Position numbers and translations under genes: made by a program. This document shows, piece after piece, positions 11,976-21,028 of a stretch of DNA of 64,000 nucleotides; within the stretch, counting starts at the first letter, position 1; every line of letters starts with the position of its first letter. Under the pieces are notes generated by a model. It ran no database searches. It had not been told where the DNA came from and worked only from the letters and a program-made list of their open reading frames with translations. Location: positions 1-64,000 of the forward strand of contig NW_026042824.1 in assembly GCF_023856365.1 (NCBI RefSeq). Reading direction: 5' to 3'. This DNA is from Brienomyrus brachyistius (Eukaryota > Chordata > Actinopteri > Osteoglossiformes > Mormyridae).

Positions 11976-13225
11976 ACTGACCACGTATCATCCAGTTTTG
12001 TCCTGCTTTGTATCGCACTGTTTCTGCACCATGTTGTCTTGTACTCCCTTGTGTTGTTATGCACCATCTGTGTTGTTCTGAGCAGTGCCATGATGCAATA
12101 TTACAAAAAGATCTTGAGGAAATGCAGAGTTCTGGAGGAGATTCTCACAGATCATGGCATGTGTTTATACTGAAGAAACTGTACAAATTGCTAGACATAA
12201 AACACAGGACTGGCAACTGTGGTACGTTTTAACACCTTGATAAAAAACTTAAAATCCATAGTAAGTAGGACAACCTCATAGAACCTTTACTAGTCATTGT
12301 TCAGAAGATTAACACGGATTAAAAACCATTACTATGAAAGCACGCTAATCAGTTAAGTTGATTATGTGGAGAGAGAGAAAAAAAACTGTCTTTGAAAAAG
12401 ATCAACCATAGAACGAAGCTGCAGCATTGACACCCCCTAGTGGTGATTTGAAGATAGTTCTGTCTGTAGCAGCTAAGCAGTAGATTTGGCGTCAGGTGCC
12501 ATGACAAACTCAGTGCTGCTCGGTTTGAACGGCAGAAGCACAAAAATAAAGGGGGCATCTACTGCACGCCCCCCACCCTTGAAAATGGTACAAATTATCA
12601 TGCAACAGTTTTCTTAAGTAAGTCTTTTTGGGCGTCTGCAGAAACCTCCACGATGCGATTGCCCTGATTAAGAAGTGCGCAGCGGATACAATTTGGGATG
12701 CATCGTTCATCCGATTTATTAATATATAATTATTAGTATGTCTATATTATTTTAGGAACGTTACTTGACGAATATTTTTCATTGAGATTGATTCCCCGTT
12801 TAAAATTTTGGTGACACTTCATATTTTTTAAGAGAGACAGACAATTTGACGCATGCAATTTGCAGAAATATGTTGTGCCGCTATAAAGTACACAGGCAGC
12901 ATGACAAACATAAGTACTCACTGAAGCCACGACATACGCCCGGCTGGCCCCAGCGGTACCCCTAAGAAGAAGGCTTTTTTCACAACCCACGACCATCACG
13001 AGGGCAAAAAAAAACTGAATAGCCTAGAATTTAGTTAATTACAAGGCACATATTTATTGGAGCAAGAGCTCTAACATAAAACTACCTTGTAATTATAAAG
13101 TATTATGGCTGTGAACAATGTACAAACAGGCACAGAAAGTAAAATACTCCAAAAATGCAAAGAACCTAAATATTTTTGTTTCCACCGATTCACTCTTGAT
13201 GTGTTAGGAGTCACAGTTCAGTAGC
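11976..13225. other. No gene seen
   Basis: About 1.2 kb without a supportable gene. The 60-85-residue frames have no family motif. Confidence 0.4.
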
Positions 13226-14017
13226 CTATTCTTCAGTATCTGCATTTAAGACCACCAACTGCTCTTTCTCCTCCTTCGCTCGTCGGCTCAGAGTATTGGA
13301 CTTGGTAAGTAATGTTGCCCTTTTGGTTCCAGCAGCACTCTCTGCTTCCTCTGCCATGTGCTCAGCATCCTTTTGTAAACTCTCACATACACTTTCCAGT
13401 GAGACTCTCTTCCTCTTGAGTTCCTCAAGTTTTCTTTTTTGCTTTTCGCTCATCTTTCACCTTTGGTCAGAGGCGCTTTGGTTGCTCCCCCACACACTCT
13501 GACATGGTCGCATATAAGCCTCTGTGCAACAACTGTTTCCTCTGATAAGTTGCAGGTCTCCACCTCTATTCGTTCCACTTCGGCTTGCCCATAGGACAGC
13601 AGCAGCAAGTTCTTGCAGAACATCCAGAGGTCAGGATAAGGCCCACTAACTTTTTGATGTAAAAAGACATCAACTTTGGATGGTGCTGAAGGAATGAAGG
13701 ATATAAAATCCAAGCCTTTTGCCTCATTGTGCAGGTGATTATCAGACTGCTGGGATATTGCATCACCTGTAATTACATTAATTACAGTAGATTAGATGCA
13801 GATCAACAATGTCAATACACAGAATCACATGTAGAATAGGAAAGTGATTTATAACCCAATTTTCCTATGATACCATAAATGTGCAATCATTTTAATTTAA
13901 TCTTGAGATATCTCTAGGCTCATCAAAGAAAATATAACTGGGCTGATGCTTCTTTTCAAACACCAAGAGTCGGTCTTCTAAATACTGCTAAAATCTACGT
14001 GTTAACACTATTCAGTT

Positions 14018-14326
14018 CAGGGACGGATTATGGGTTGTGTGGGCCCCTGGGTAAAACGTTCGCGAGGCCCCCCCCCACCACCACCACCTGCACCACCACC
14101 ACAACCACCACAAGTCAAGGGCCCTTGGCAGCCAAACACCCTCCCTATAGGGTCAGGGGACCTTGTAGGCAGAGGATCAAAGAATGTAGGCCCTCTAAAA
14201 TAGACAAACGAAAATACATTGCTGATAAGCGTTGCAAATTGTTTTGGGCTTGGGGCCCACGGGCCCCCTGCACCCCAAGGGCCCCTGGGCAGCGGCCCCG
14301 CTAACCCGGTTTGTAATCCGTCCCTG
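14018..14326. mobile_element. hAT-type MITE with 8-bp TSD
   Basis: A 309-bp non-coding unit bounded by CAGGGACGGATTA and its inverted copy TAATCCGTCCCTG. ATTCAGTT is duplicated exactly at 14010-14017 and 14327-14334. An 8-bp duplication and CAGGG termini are hAT hallmarks. The interior is GC-rich ('ggcccctgggcagcggcccc') and contains a C9 run and CCACCA repeats. It has no transposase. Confidence 0.9.
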
Positions 14327-14483
14327 ATTCAGTTAGATGTGAAAAAAGAAAAGCATAATTTAAAAATAATATTCTGAACTATCCTATTCTTATCCTATGA
14401 TTTACCAGCAGATATCCTGCCTGCCAACCGATTCTCCTGCGCAAACTTCTGCATGAGATTTCTCCTTTTCTGCTGGCAGTTAT

Positions 14484-14772
14484 TGTCACGATCGGGTACG
14501 GGTGTGAAGCGGCGATCGTGCGGGCAAGCAGGCAAGCAGGAAGCAGGAATACGGGGCAAACGGGAGTTTAATACGAGGACAGGGACCGGGAAACAGCTCA
14601 CGCTTACGAACATCAGACATTAATGACAGACAAAGCAAACTGGGGAGACCAGGACTTAAATACACAGAACAAGGCAGCAGGAAACAAGACACGACTGGGC
14701 AGGATCAGGAAATCACACGTGGGTAATTAGGGGGCGTGGCACACACGAGGAGCGGACGAGCCGGGCATGACA
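14484..14772 (-). repeat. 3' LTR of the proline-rich element
   Basis: 289 bp. In the sense direction it starts TGTCATGCCC and ends GATCGTGACA. The TATTTAAG box complement is at 14655-14662 and the ATTAAA complement at 14567-14572. It differs from the other LTR by an extra GT in 'gggtgtgaag' near its plus-strand left end. Confidence 0.9.
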
Positions 14773-14867
14773 GAACCCCCCCCCAAAGGCGCGCTACACC
14801 GGGCGCGCCAAGGAAGGGGGCGACGGACGGGACGAGGCAGAACAGGACCTGGAAAACAAGAACAGAA

Positions 14868-15554
14868 TTAACGCACGACGGGAAACAGGACCGAAGCACA
14901 AAACAAAGCCAGGGACAAGACGTGCGACAAGAGCTGACAAAGGGATGGGAAGGCAGACAGACAGATCAGGAAGGGAGAAACAGAGGGAACAGGCGGAACA
15001 CAAGGAGCGGGAGTGACGGGAGGGAACGACGGGAAACCAGGAATGGAGAAAGGAGGAAAGACAGGAGGAGGAGCAAACAAAGGAGGGACCAGGGCAGGAG
15101 AGAAGGGAGAGAAGGCGGGGGAACAAAGGGGAGCCCGTGGGAGCCCCAGCGGGCGACGGGCGGCAGCCGGAGGGGCCGCAGGCGGCCGGGAGGCCGGAGC
15201 CGGAGGGGACCGAGAAGGGGCAGAGGAGACAGGGCGAGGGACCCGCGGAGGGGCCAGGGAGGGAGCAGGAGGGAGCACCAGGGAAGGGGACGAGGGAGCT
15301 GGAAGGGGCCAGGGCGAAGGCACGGAGGAGGGGGGAGCCGCAGCAGGCGGCGATGTCCGGGGGAGGGCCGGAGGTAGGGGCCCCGCAGGCGACCGACCAG
15401 GACCCGGAGAGGGGAGCGAGGCAGGGCGACGAGGCACCGGAGAGGGACCCGCAGGCGCCAACCGAGCCCCAGCGCAGGCGAGGCAGGGCGAGCCAGGGGG
15501 CAGGGCGGGCGGGACCCCAGCCCTGCGTCTGTGTCCCCTCCCTTTACGGGACAC
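14868..15554 (-). CDS. Possible second, +1-frame proline-rich ORF (228 aa)
   Basis: An open frame starts at 15554, 11 bp before the end of the 613-codon ORF, in the +1 frame relative to it. Its product is Pro/Ala/Ser-rich throughout with a hydrophobic C-terminal stretch. The underlying DNA is strongly pyrimidine-rich on this strand, which suppresses stop codons, so the frame may be a composition artefact. The overlap resembles a gag-pol-type junction in geometry only; no enzyme motif follows. Confidence 0.2.
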   Translation of the reverse strand: MSRKGRGHRRRAGVPPALPPGSPCLACAGARLAPAGPSPVPRRPASLPSPGPGRSPAGPLPPALPRTSPPAAAPPSSVPSPWPLPAPSSPSLVLPPAPSLAPPRVPRPVSSAPSRSPPAPASRPPAAPPAAARRPLGLPRAPLCSPAFSPFSPALVPPLFAPPPVFPPFSIPGFPSFPPVTPAPCVPPVPSVSPFLICLSAFPSLCQLLSHVLSLALFCASVLFPVVR

Positions 15555-17385
15555 AGACCCCAGGTCGGGGTCGAATTCGCCGGGGTGAGAGAGACAAAGT
15601 CACTGGAGGAGAAGGGACAGGAGCTGGAGCTGCTGCAGGCGGAGGGGGCGCCTCTGGAGCGCGGTCAGGGACTGGAGCGCGGTCAGGGACTGGAGCGCGG
15701 TCAGCTGGCCCGGGAGCCGCTGGAGCGCGGTCAGGACTTGGAGCGCGGTCAGGGGGCGCCTGCCCTGGAGCTGCAGCAGGCGGCTGCAGTGGGGGCGCCT
15801 GCCCTGGAGCTGCAGCAGGCGGCTGCAGAGGGGGCGCCTGCCCTGGAGCTGCAGCAGGCGGCTGCAGAGGGGGCGCCTCTGCAGGAACTGGAGCGCGGTC
15901 AGGAACTGGAGCGCGGTCAGGAACTGGAGCGCGGTCAGGAACTGGAGCGCGGTCAGGAACTGGAGGTGGCTGCAGTGGGGGCGCCTGCCCGGGAGCTGCA
16001 GCACGGTCAGGAACTGGAGGTGGCTGCAGTGGGGGCGCCGGCCCGGGAGCTGCAGCAGGCGGCTGCAGAGGGGGCGCCTCTGCAGGAACTGGAGCGCGGT
16101 CAGGAACTGGAGCGCGGTCAGGAACAGGAGCTGGCTGCAGAGGGGGCGCCTGCCCGGGAGCTGCAGCAGGCGGCTGCAGAGGGGGCGCCTGCCCGGGAGC
16201 TGCAGCAGGCGGCTGCAGAGGGGGCGCCTGCCCGGGAGCTGCAGCAGGCGGCTGTAGAGGGGGCGCCTGCCCAGGAGCTGCAGCAGGCGGCTGCAGAGGG
16301 GGCGCCTCTGCAGGAACAGGAACGCGGTCAGGAACAGGAGCTGGCTGCAGTGGGGGCGCCTGCCCTGGAGCTGCAGGTGGCTGCAGTGGGGGCGCCTGCC
16401 CTGGAGCTGCAGGTGGCTGCAGTGGGGGCGCCTGCCCTGGAGCTGCAGGTGGCTGCAGTGGGGGCGCCTGCCCTGAAGCTGCAGGTGGCTGCAGTGGGGG
16501 CGCCTGCCCTGGAGCTGCAGGTGGCTGCAGTGGGGGCAGCGAAGGCGGCTGCGCAGGCGGCGGCGGCTGCACGGGAGCGGGGTCCGCCGGCAATGGCGGC
16601 TGCACGGGAGCGGGGTCCGCCGGCAATGGCGGCTGCACGGGAGCGGGGTCCGCCGGCAATGGCGGCTGCACGGGAGCGGGGTCCGCCGGCAATGGCGGCT
16701 GCACGGGAGCGGGGTCCGCCGGCAATGGCGGCTGCACGGGAGCGGGGACTGCAGCCCTCTGGAGCAGTAAGAGCTGCCGCACGTCCTCTGCCATACTCAC
16801 CAGCTCCTCGGGGTCGGAAGCGGGAGTAAATGCTGCAAAGCTCCTCTGGAGTCGCTCCGCTAGCCCCGCTACCTCCGGACTTACTGGAGGGACCAGTTCC
16901 CCCCAGATCCTCCAGAACAACCCCTGGAGGGCAAAGAACTGGGAGGCGCAGTTCACCGGCTTCCCTAAGTGAGGCGCGGGCAGCGCCTCCGGGGTGGTTA
17001 CTGCAGGGGGAGAGAGCTGTGTGTCCGTGGGCGTTAACGGAGGGAGCTCCTCGGGACAGGCAATCGCCGGTCTCCTCCTCCTTCTCCGGCGCCCAGCGGC
17101 GGCGAGAGGTGGTGCGATGTCCTGAAAAACAGGCGGTGAAAGGATCGGCTCCGGGTAAGGGTAGAGGAAGGGCTCCTCGTCCTCATCCTCACTGGAGAGC
17201 CAGTACTTCCACACGGGATCGGGGTAGTGTGTGGTCAGCTTCCGGGCTGGAGGTAGAGCGGGTACTTCCCTCTCATTCTCCTCCGAAGTGATCCATAGCC
17301 GGGAGAGCGAACAGGCTCCCAGGCGGATCGTCTCCTCCGGTCCTCTCCTCCTTCTCCGGGGGCCTTTCCTTTTGTGGTCTGTCAT
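15544..17385 (-). CDS. Proline-rich tandem-repeat protein of the LTR element (613 aa)
   Basis: Function unknown. The protein opens with basic stretches (RRRRRG near residue 10; GRRRRRRRP near 98-106) around an acidic patch EDEDEE (~66-71). A non-repetitive, probably helical segment follows at ~139-200, with GKPVNCASQFF, LFWRIWGELVPPVSP and a Leu-rich LLLLQ end. From ~205 to ~595 it is tandem repeats: 11-residue VQPPLPADPAP units, 12/13-residue PPLQPPA-PGQA units and 6-residue PDRAPV units. There is no signal peptide. The basic clusters could act as nuclear or nucleic-acid-binding signals (inference). The non-repeat N-terminal 200 codons and the LTR orientation support this strand over the long plus-strand frames through the repeats (15137-16972; 15531-16829). 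The start is the first ATG, 2 bp from the LTR. Similar repeats elsewhere are often labelled xP2-like or cell-wall-like purely on composition. Confidence 0.65.
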   Translation of the reverse strand: MTDHKRKGPRRRRRGPEETIRLGACSLSRLWITSEENEREVPALPPARKLTTHYPDPVWKYWLSSEDEDEEPFLYPYPEPILSPPVFQDIAPPLAAAGRRRRRRRPAIACPEELPPLTPTDTQLSPPAVTTPEALPAPHLGKPVNCASQFFALQGLFWRIWGELVPPVSPEVAGLAERLQRSFAAFTPASDPEELVSMAEDVRQLLLLQRAAVPAPVQPPLPADPAPVQPPLPADPAPVQPPLPADPAPVQPPLPADPAPVQPPLPADPAPVQPPPPAQPPSLPPLQPPAAPGQAPPLQPPAASGQAPPLQPPAAPGQAPPLQPPAAPGQAPPLQPPAAPGQAPPLQPAPVPDRVPVPAEAPPLQPPAAAPGQAPPLQPPAAAPGQAPPLQPPAAAPGQAPPLQPPAAAPGQAPPLQPAPVPDRAPVPDRAPVPAEAPPLQPPAAAPGPAPPLQPPPVPDRAAAPGQAPPLQPPPVPDRAPVPDRAPVPDRAPVPDRAPVPAEAPPLQPPAAAPGQAPPLQPPAAAPGQAPPLQPPAAAPGQAPPDRAPSPDRAPAAPGPADRAPVPDRAPVPDRAPEAPPPPAAAPAPVPSPPVTLSLSPRRIRPRPGVCVP

Positions 17386-17387
17386 TC

Positions 17388-17674
17388 TGTCACGATCGGG
17401 TACGGGTGAAGCGGCGATCGTGCGGGCAAGCAGGCAAGCAGGAAGCAGGAATACGGGGCAAACGGGAGTTTAATACGAGGACAGGGACCGGGAAACAGCT
17501 CACGCTTACGAACATCAGACATTAATGACAGACAAAGCAAACTGGGGAGACCAGGACTTAAATACACAGAACAAGGCAGCAGGAAACAAGACACGACTGG
17601 GCAGGATCAGGAAATCACACGTGGGTAATTAGGGGGCGTGGCACACACGAGGAGCGGACGAGCCGGGCATGACA
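17388..17674 (-). repeat. 5' LTR of the proline-rich element (promoter copy)
   Basis: 287 bp, the upstream LTR relative to the ORF. The sense-strand TATTTAAG box complement lies at 17557-17564. Its downstream end is only 2 bp from the ORF start codon at 17385. I see no tRNA primer-binding site (no TGG-initiated tRNA 3'-end complement) at the expected position. Confidence 0.85.
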
Positions 17675-18810
17675 GTTATCTGGCTGGTGTGCATTTTGTT
17701 TGGGTCCAAGCACGTCATCTCATGTACAATCGAGTACTTCAGAGGGCATTTATCCAAGGCCTTTTTGCACATTTTTGAGAGCACAATCTGGCAATTTTTT
17801 TTAATCTGAAGGACACCAAGGTCACTTCCACTGCCTTTGGCTCCTGACTGTCTCTGACAAAAAGATGGTTTGTCAAATTTCCAGAATCTTTCTGCACACT
17901 CAGCCCAAGGTTAACACTACCTCAGCTGTACATATCAAACCAGCTCAAACTCCATGTTATTCACATATTTTTTACTTCACAATTGTTTGATACATTTGTA
18001 TGTAAAGATACCAGTGAATTCACAGAAGTCCCACCTTGATGACAGCCATTCCTATATCCACCTCCTTTGGACTGAGCCAGAGTTTTTGCCTGTACAACAG
18101 CTGTACATGTTGCTACACAACACTTAAACATTCTATTTCCTCAATGAACTATTTTTTTTGCAGCAAAAGCCATGAAGCAGCAATAAAATCTTTAAAATAT
18201 GCTTACCAATAAATATGGTTCTCCCATTTAAACACATGTAAAGATAAACCATGGATATTTAAAAATCATGGGTTCGTTAATGAGTTTAAATGTTATTGAA
18301 TGGCTTACCTTAAACTTCTCCAGTAAGTCTTCAGCGGTGGAGTGGCTCATGTACTGTGATCCCAGAACCAGGACTGCACTCGAGAGCCATTCTCATAATT
18401 CACCCAATACCTGACATGCACATCCAGTTGTTTTCTTTTGATGGTCCTGTTCATACTTACGTCAAACATGACAACGAAGCTCCCTTTTAATATATGGAGC
18501 GAGTCCAAATCGCGCAAGAAAAGCGGTTTTATCTTTACCACAAGTGACCCTGCGAGTCAGGGAACATCACCCTGGAGACGGTGTGAATGTCATCATTGGA
18601 CGTATAGGAGTGATGTCGGCAAACCGTTTGCAAAGCCCATAGCACTTCTGCTTTCAGTGTGGGTTGAGGAGGATGTACTGAAGGCATTATTTGTCATGGG
18701 ATCCGGAGACAATGCCAAAACGGGTGTAGGCCTATCTTTAGAGGTTGTACTTATCTCCACTGAATAAACATTTGAGGAAAATTTTTAGGTTAAAATCTGG
18801 GCTTATTCTA

Positions 18811-19979
18811 TACTGAACAAAAATATAAACGCAACACTCTTGTTTCTGCTCCCATTTTTCATGAGATGGACTTAAAGACCTACAATTCATTCCAGATACA
18901 CAATATTACCATTTCTCTCAAACATTTCTCACAAATCAGTCTAAATGTGTGATAGTGAGCACTTCTGCTTTGCTGAGATAATCCATCCCACCTCACAGGT
19001 GTGCCACATCAAGATGCTGATCTGACATCATGGGTAGTGCACAGGTGTACCTTATACTGCCCACAATAAAAGGCCACCCTGGAATGTGCAGTTTTTTGCT
19101 TTATTGGGGGTCTGGGGACTCAGAACCGGTCAGTATCTGGTGTGACCACCATTTGCCTCATGCAATGCAACACATCTTCTTCGCATAGAGTTTATCAGAT
19201 TGTCAATTGTGGCCTGTGGAATGTTGGTCCACTCCTCTTCAATGGCTGTGCGAAGTTGTTGGATATTAGTGGGAACTGGTACACGCTGTCGTATACGCCG
19301 GTCAAGCACATCCCAAACATGCTCAACGGGTGACATGTCCGGTGAGTATGCTGGCCATGCAAGAACTGGGACATTTTCAGCTTCCAAGAACTGTGTACAG
19401 ATCCTTGCAACATGGGGCCGTGCATTATCTGTCTGAGTGGCTGGTCTCAGACGATCTTGGAGGTGAACCTGCTGGATGTGGAGGTCCTGGGCTGGTGTGG
19501 TTACACGTGGTCTGCGGTTGTGAGGCCGGTTGGATGTACTGCCATATTCTCTGAAACGCCTTTGGAGACGGCTTATGGTTGAGAAATGAACATTCAATGC
19601 ACGAGCAACAGATCTGGTTGACATTCCTGCTGTCAGCATGCCAATTGCACGCTCCCTCAATGCTTGTGGCATCTGTGGCATTTTGCTGTGAGACAAAACT
19701 GCACATTCCAGGGTGGCCTTTTATTGTGGGCAGTATAAGGTACACCTGTGCACTACCCATGATGTCAGATCAGCATCTTGATGTGGCACACCTGTGAGGT
19801 GGGATGGATTATCTCAGCAAAGCAGAAGTGCTCACTATCACACATTTAGACTGATTTGTGAGAAATGTTTGAGAGAAATGGTAATATTGTGTATCTGGAA
19901 TGAATTGTAGATCTTTAAGTCCATCTCATGAAAAATGGGAGCAAAAACAAAAGTGTTGCGTTTATATTTTTGTTCAGTG
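18811..19979 (-). mobile_element. Tc1-like element, internally deleted
   Basis: Long terminal inverted repeats of roughly 280 bp start with CTGAACAAAAATATAAACGC at each end and run inward to 'ccaccctggaatgtgcagtttt'. TA flanks both ends (18809-18810 and 19980-19981). The two repeats differ at only a few sites, so the insertion is young. It contains a shortened transposase frame at 19696-19130. Confidence 0.92.
19130..19696 (-). pseudogene. Tc1 transposase with in-frame central deletion (188 aa)
   Basis: The N-terminal half is present: a paired-like helix-turn-helix (ALRERAIGMLTAGMSTRSVA, then STISRLQRRF) and a GRPR-hook-like HNRRPRVTT. The frame then jumps at about residue 91-92 from LRPATQT directly to DNARPHVAR, the block with the second catalytic Asp, and continues to SPVEHVWDVLDRR with the final acidic residue. 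Tc1 transposases are about 340 residues, so roughly 150 central residues with the first catalytic Asp are missing. The deletion keeps the frame open. The product could at most bind TIR DNA and should not catalyse transposition. Confidence 0.85.
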
Positions 19980-19981
19980 TA

Positions 19982-20590
19982 CATTGATTTACAGAATCAA
20001 ATTTAAAAAACAAAGATACACTGATTTTATACAGATTACTAACTTTTGGGGATCACAATACAAATCTAAATATTTTAGACAAGTTACTTATCTGCTTATT
20101 GAATGGTGGGCGAAAAAAATATCTGTATAGTGTCCATTATCTAAAACCCCGCAATGACGTAGTTTGTGTTGTTCTTAAAATAATATTAACTTAAACGGTC
20201 AATCTGATTTTCTGGAGGAAAAATAATAGTTTTGATGAATCAACAGCTTGGGAAAATAGTCGCTAGATTAATTCAAAGAAAAATTGTCTGTAGTTGCACC
20301 TCAACAGTATAACCAGTGATAATACTATATAAATAAAATTAAAGTAATGGCACCAGCATAGACAGACACAGTAACAGTACAGAATGAGGTAACAGTGGCA
20401 GTGTGAGGAAATGTCAGCGTCACTGGCTGGTTAACAGCAATGGGGAGGAAACTTGTCTCTAAATCTGGAAATGCTTGTGCAGATGGATGGATGGAAGGTG
20501 AAAAGTGACAGTGCTGGGTGGCTAGAGTCTCTCAAGGTGCTGCTTGCTTTTCTGAGGCAGCACCTGAAGACGATGCCTTTGACCGCCAGA
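19982..20590. other. No gene seen
   Basis: AT-rich sequence right of the Tc1 element without a recognised feature. Confidence 0.4.
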
Positions 20591-20599
20591 AGCTGTGTG

Positions 20600-20740
20600 C
20601 CCGAGGAACTGGAAGCTGTTGAAGCCTCTACAGCATCCTCTGCGATGTAGATAGGACTTTGGGGAGTCATCCGTTTGCGAAAGTCCAGGATCAGCTCCTT
20701 GGTTTCTCTAGCGTTGAGGGTGATGTTGTTATACATGGTG
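20600..20740 (-). pseudogene. LINE reverse-transcriptase snippet
   Basis: Minus-strand MYNNITLNARETKELILDFR followed by KRMTPQSPIYI matches the region after the RT palm in L2-type LINEs (L-N--KTKE-I-DFR----HSP--I). The plus-strand flank 20470-20600 is likely part of the same debris. It is too short to assign to a clade. Confidence 0.5.
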
Positions 20741-21028
20741 AAGAGCTGGGCCTACAAATCCCAGCATTCAAGAGGTGAAAATACAGACTTAGAGGGAATT
20801 TGGGAAAAGTGAAAAAATCCTCTTTACTCGTGTCTGTATAAATCTCACCAAGCGTAACTTTGCAGATTAAAGACTGGCTGAGAGTGTAAATGTAAACGCT
20901 GATAAGGAGTCAGGAACAAAGTGCTCATGTAGTGCACACCTGGGTCCAGAGGGCCCTTGTTCAGATGGAAAACTGAACAGGCATCTTTTGTGCTAAATGA
21001 CAGCCGGTGCTGCTCAAGATGATGGACA

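Larger units (their letters stand above)
14479..17679 (-). mobile_element. Young LTR element carrying a single proline-rich repeat ORF
   Basis: Two LTRs in direct orientation (14484-14772, 289 bp; 17388-17674, 287 bp) appear identical by eye except for one 2-bp indel. They begin TGTCACG and end CATGACA on the plus strand. The 5-bp target duplication GTTAT lies at 14479-14483 and 17675-17679. The transcribed strand is inferred to be minus: in that sense each LTR has a TATTTAAG box and ATTAAA polyadenylation signal, and a G9 purine tract adjoins the downstream LTR. The 2.6-kb interior holds one long ORF (17385-15544) and a C-rich 3' section. No protease, RT, RNase H, integrase or zinc knuckle is seen, so the element must be mobilised in trans if it is mobile. 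It inserted into the hAT-like relic at a point where that frame is otherwise open. Confidence 0.85.
13226..18690 (-). pseudogene. hAT-like transposase relic, split by two younger elements
   Basis: Minus-strand pieces read in order. LKAEVLWALQTV ... RVMFPDSQ and KTAFLARFGLAPYIKREL are near 18690-18480. SFVVMFDVSMNRTIKRKQLD and HVRYW follow at ~18480-18400, and a piece ending LLEKFK precedes a GTAAG donor at 18308. LGVLQIKKNCQIVLSKMC and KYSIVHEMTCLDPNK lie at 17830-17690. LLLSYGQAEVER with VAQRLICDHV is at 13620-13520, and a Lys/Glu-rich coiled-coil tail MSEKQKRKLEEL runs from 13453 to 13226. The plan (RNase-H-like core and C-terminal VERGF-type dimerisation region) suits a hAT-superfamily transposase or a host protein derived from one. 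Frame shifts after KREL and near 13450, a deleted GFS block after VER, and insertions at 14018-14326 and 14484-17674 show that it is broken. Confidence 0.6.

Noticed and set aside
14736..15377. 213-codon Arg/Gly-rich plus-strand ORF
   Set aside because: It starts inside the LTR and reads the purine-rich strand; composition alone explains it.
15531..16829. 432-codon plus-strand ORF with ELERGQ/ELQQAAAEGAPA repeats
   Set aside because: Another antisense shadow of the same minisatellite; it resembles a coiled-coil protein only because of the repeat.
15137..16972. 611-codon plus-strand ORF rich in Gly/Ala/Cys
   Set aside because: It is the antisense of the repeat region; its openness follows from repeat units divisible by 3 and lack of stops. 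It crosses into non-repeat sequence without a domain, and LTR orientation favours the minus strand.
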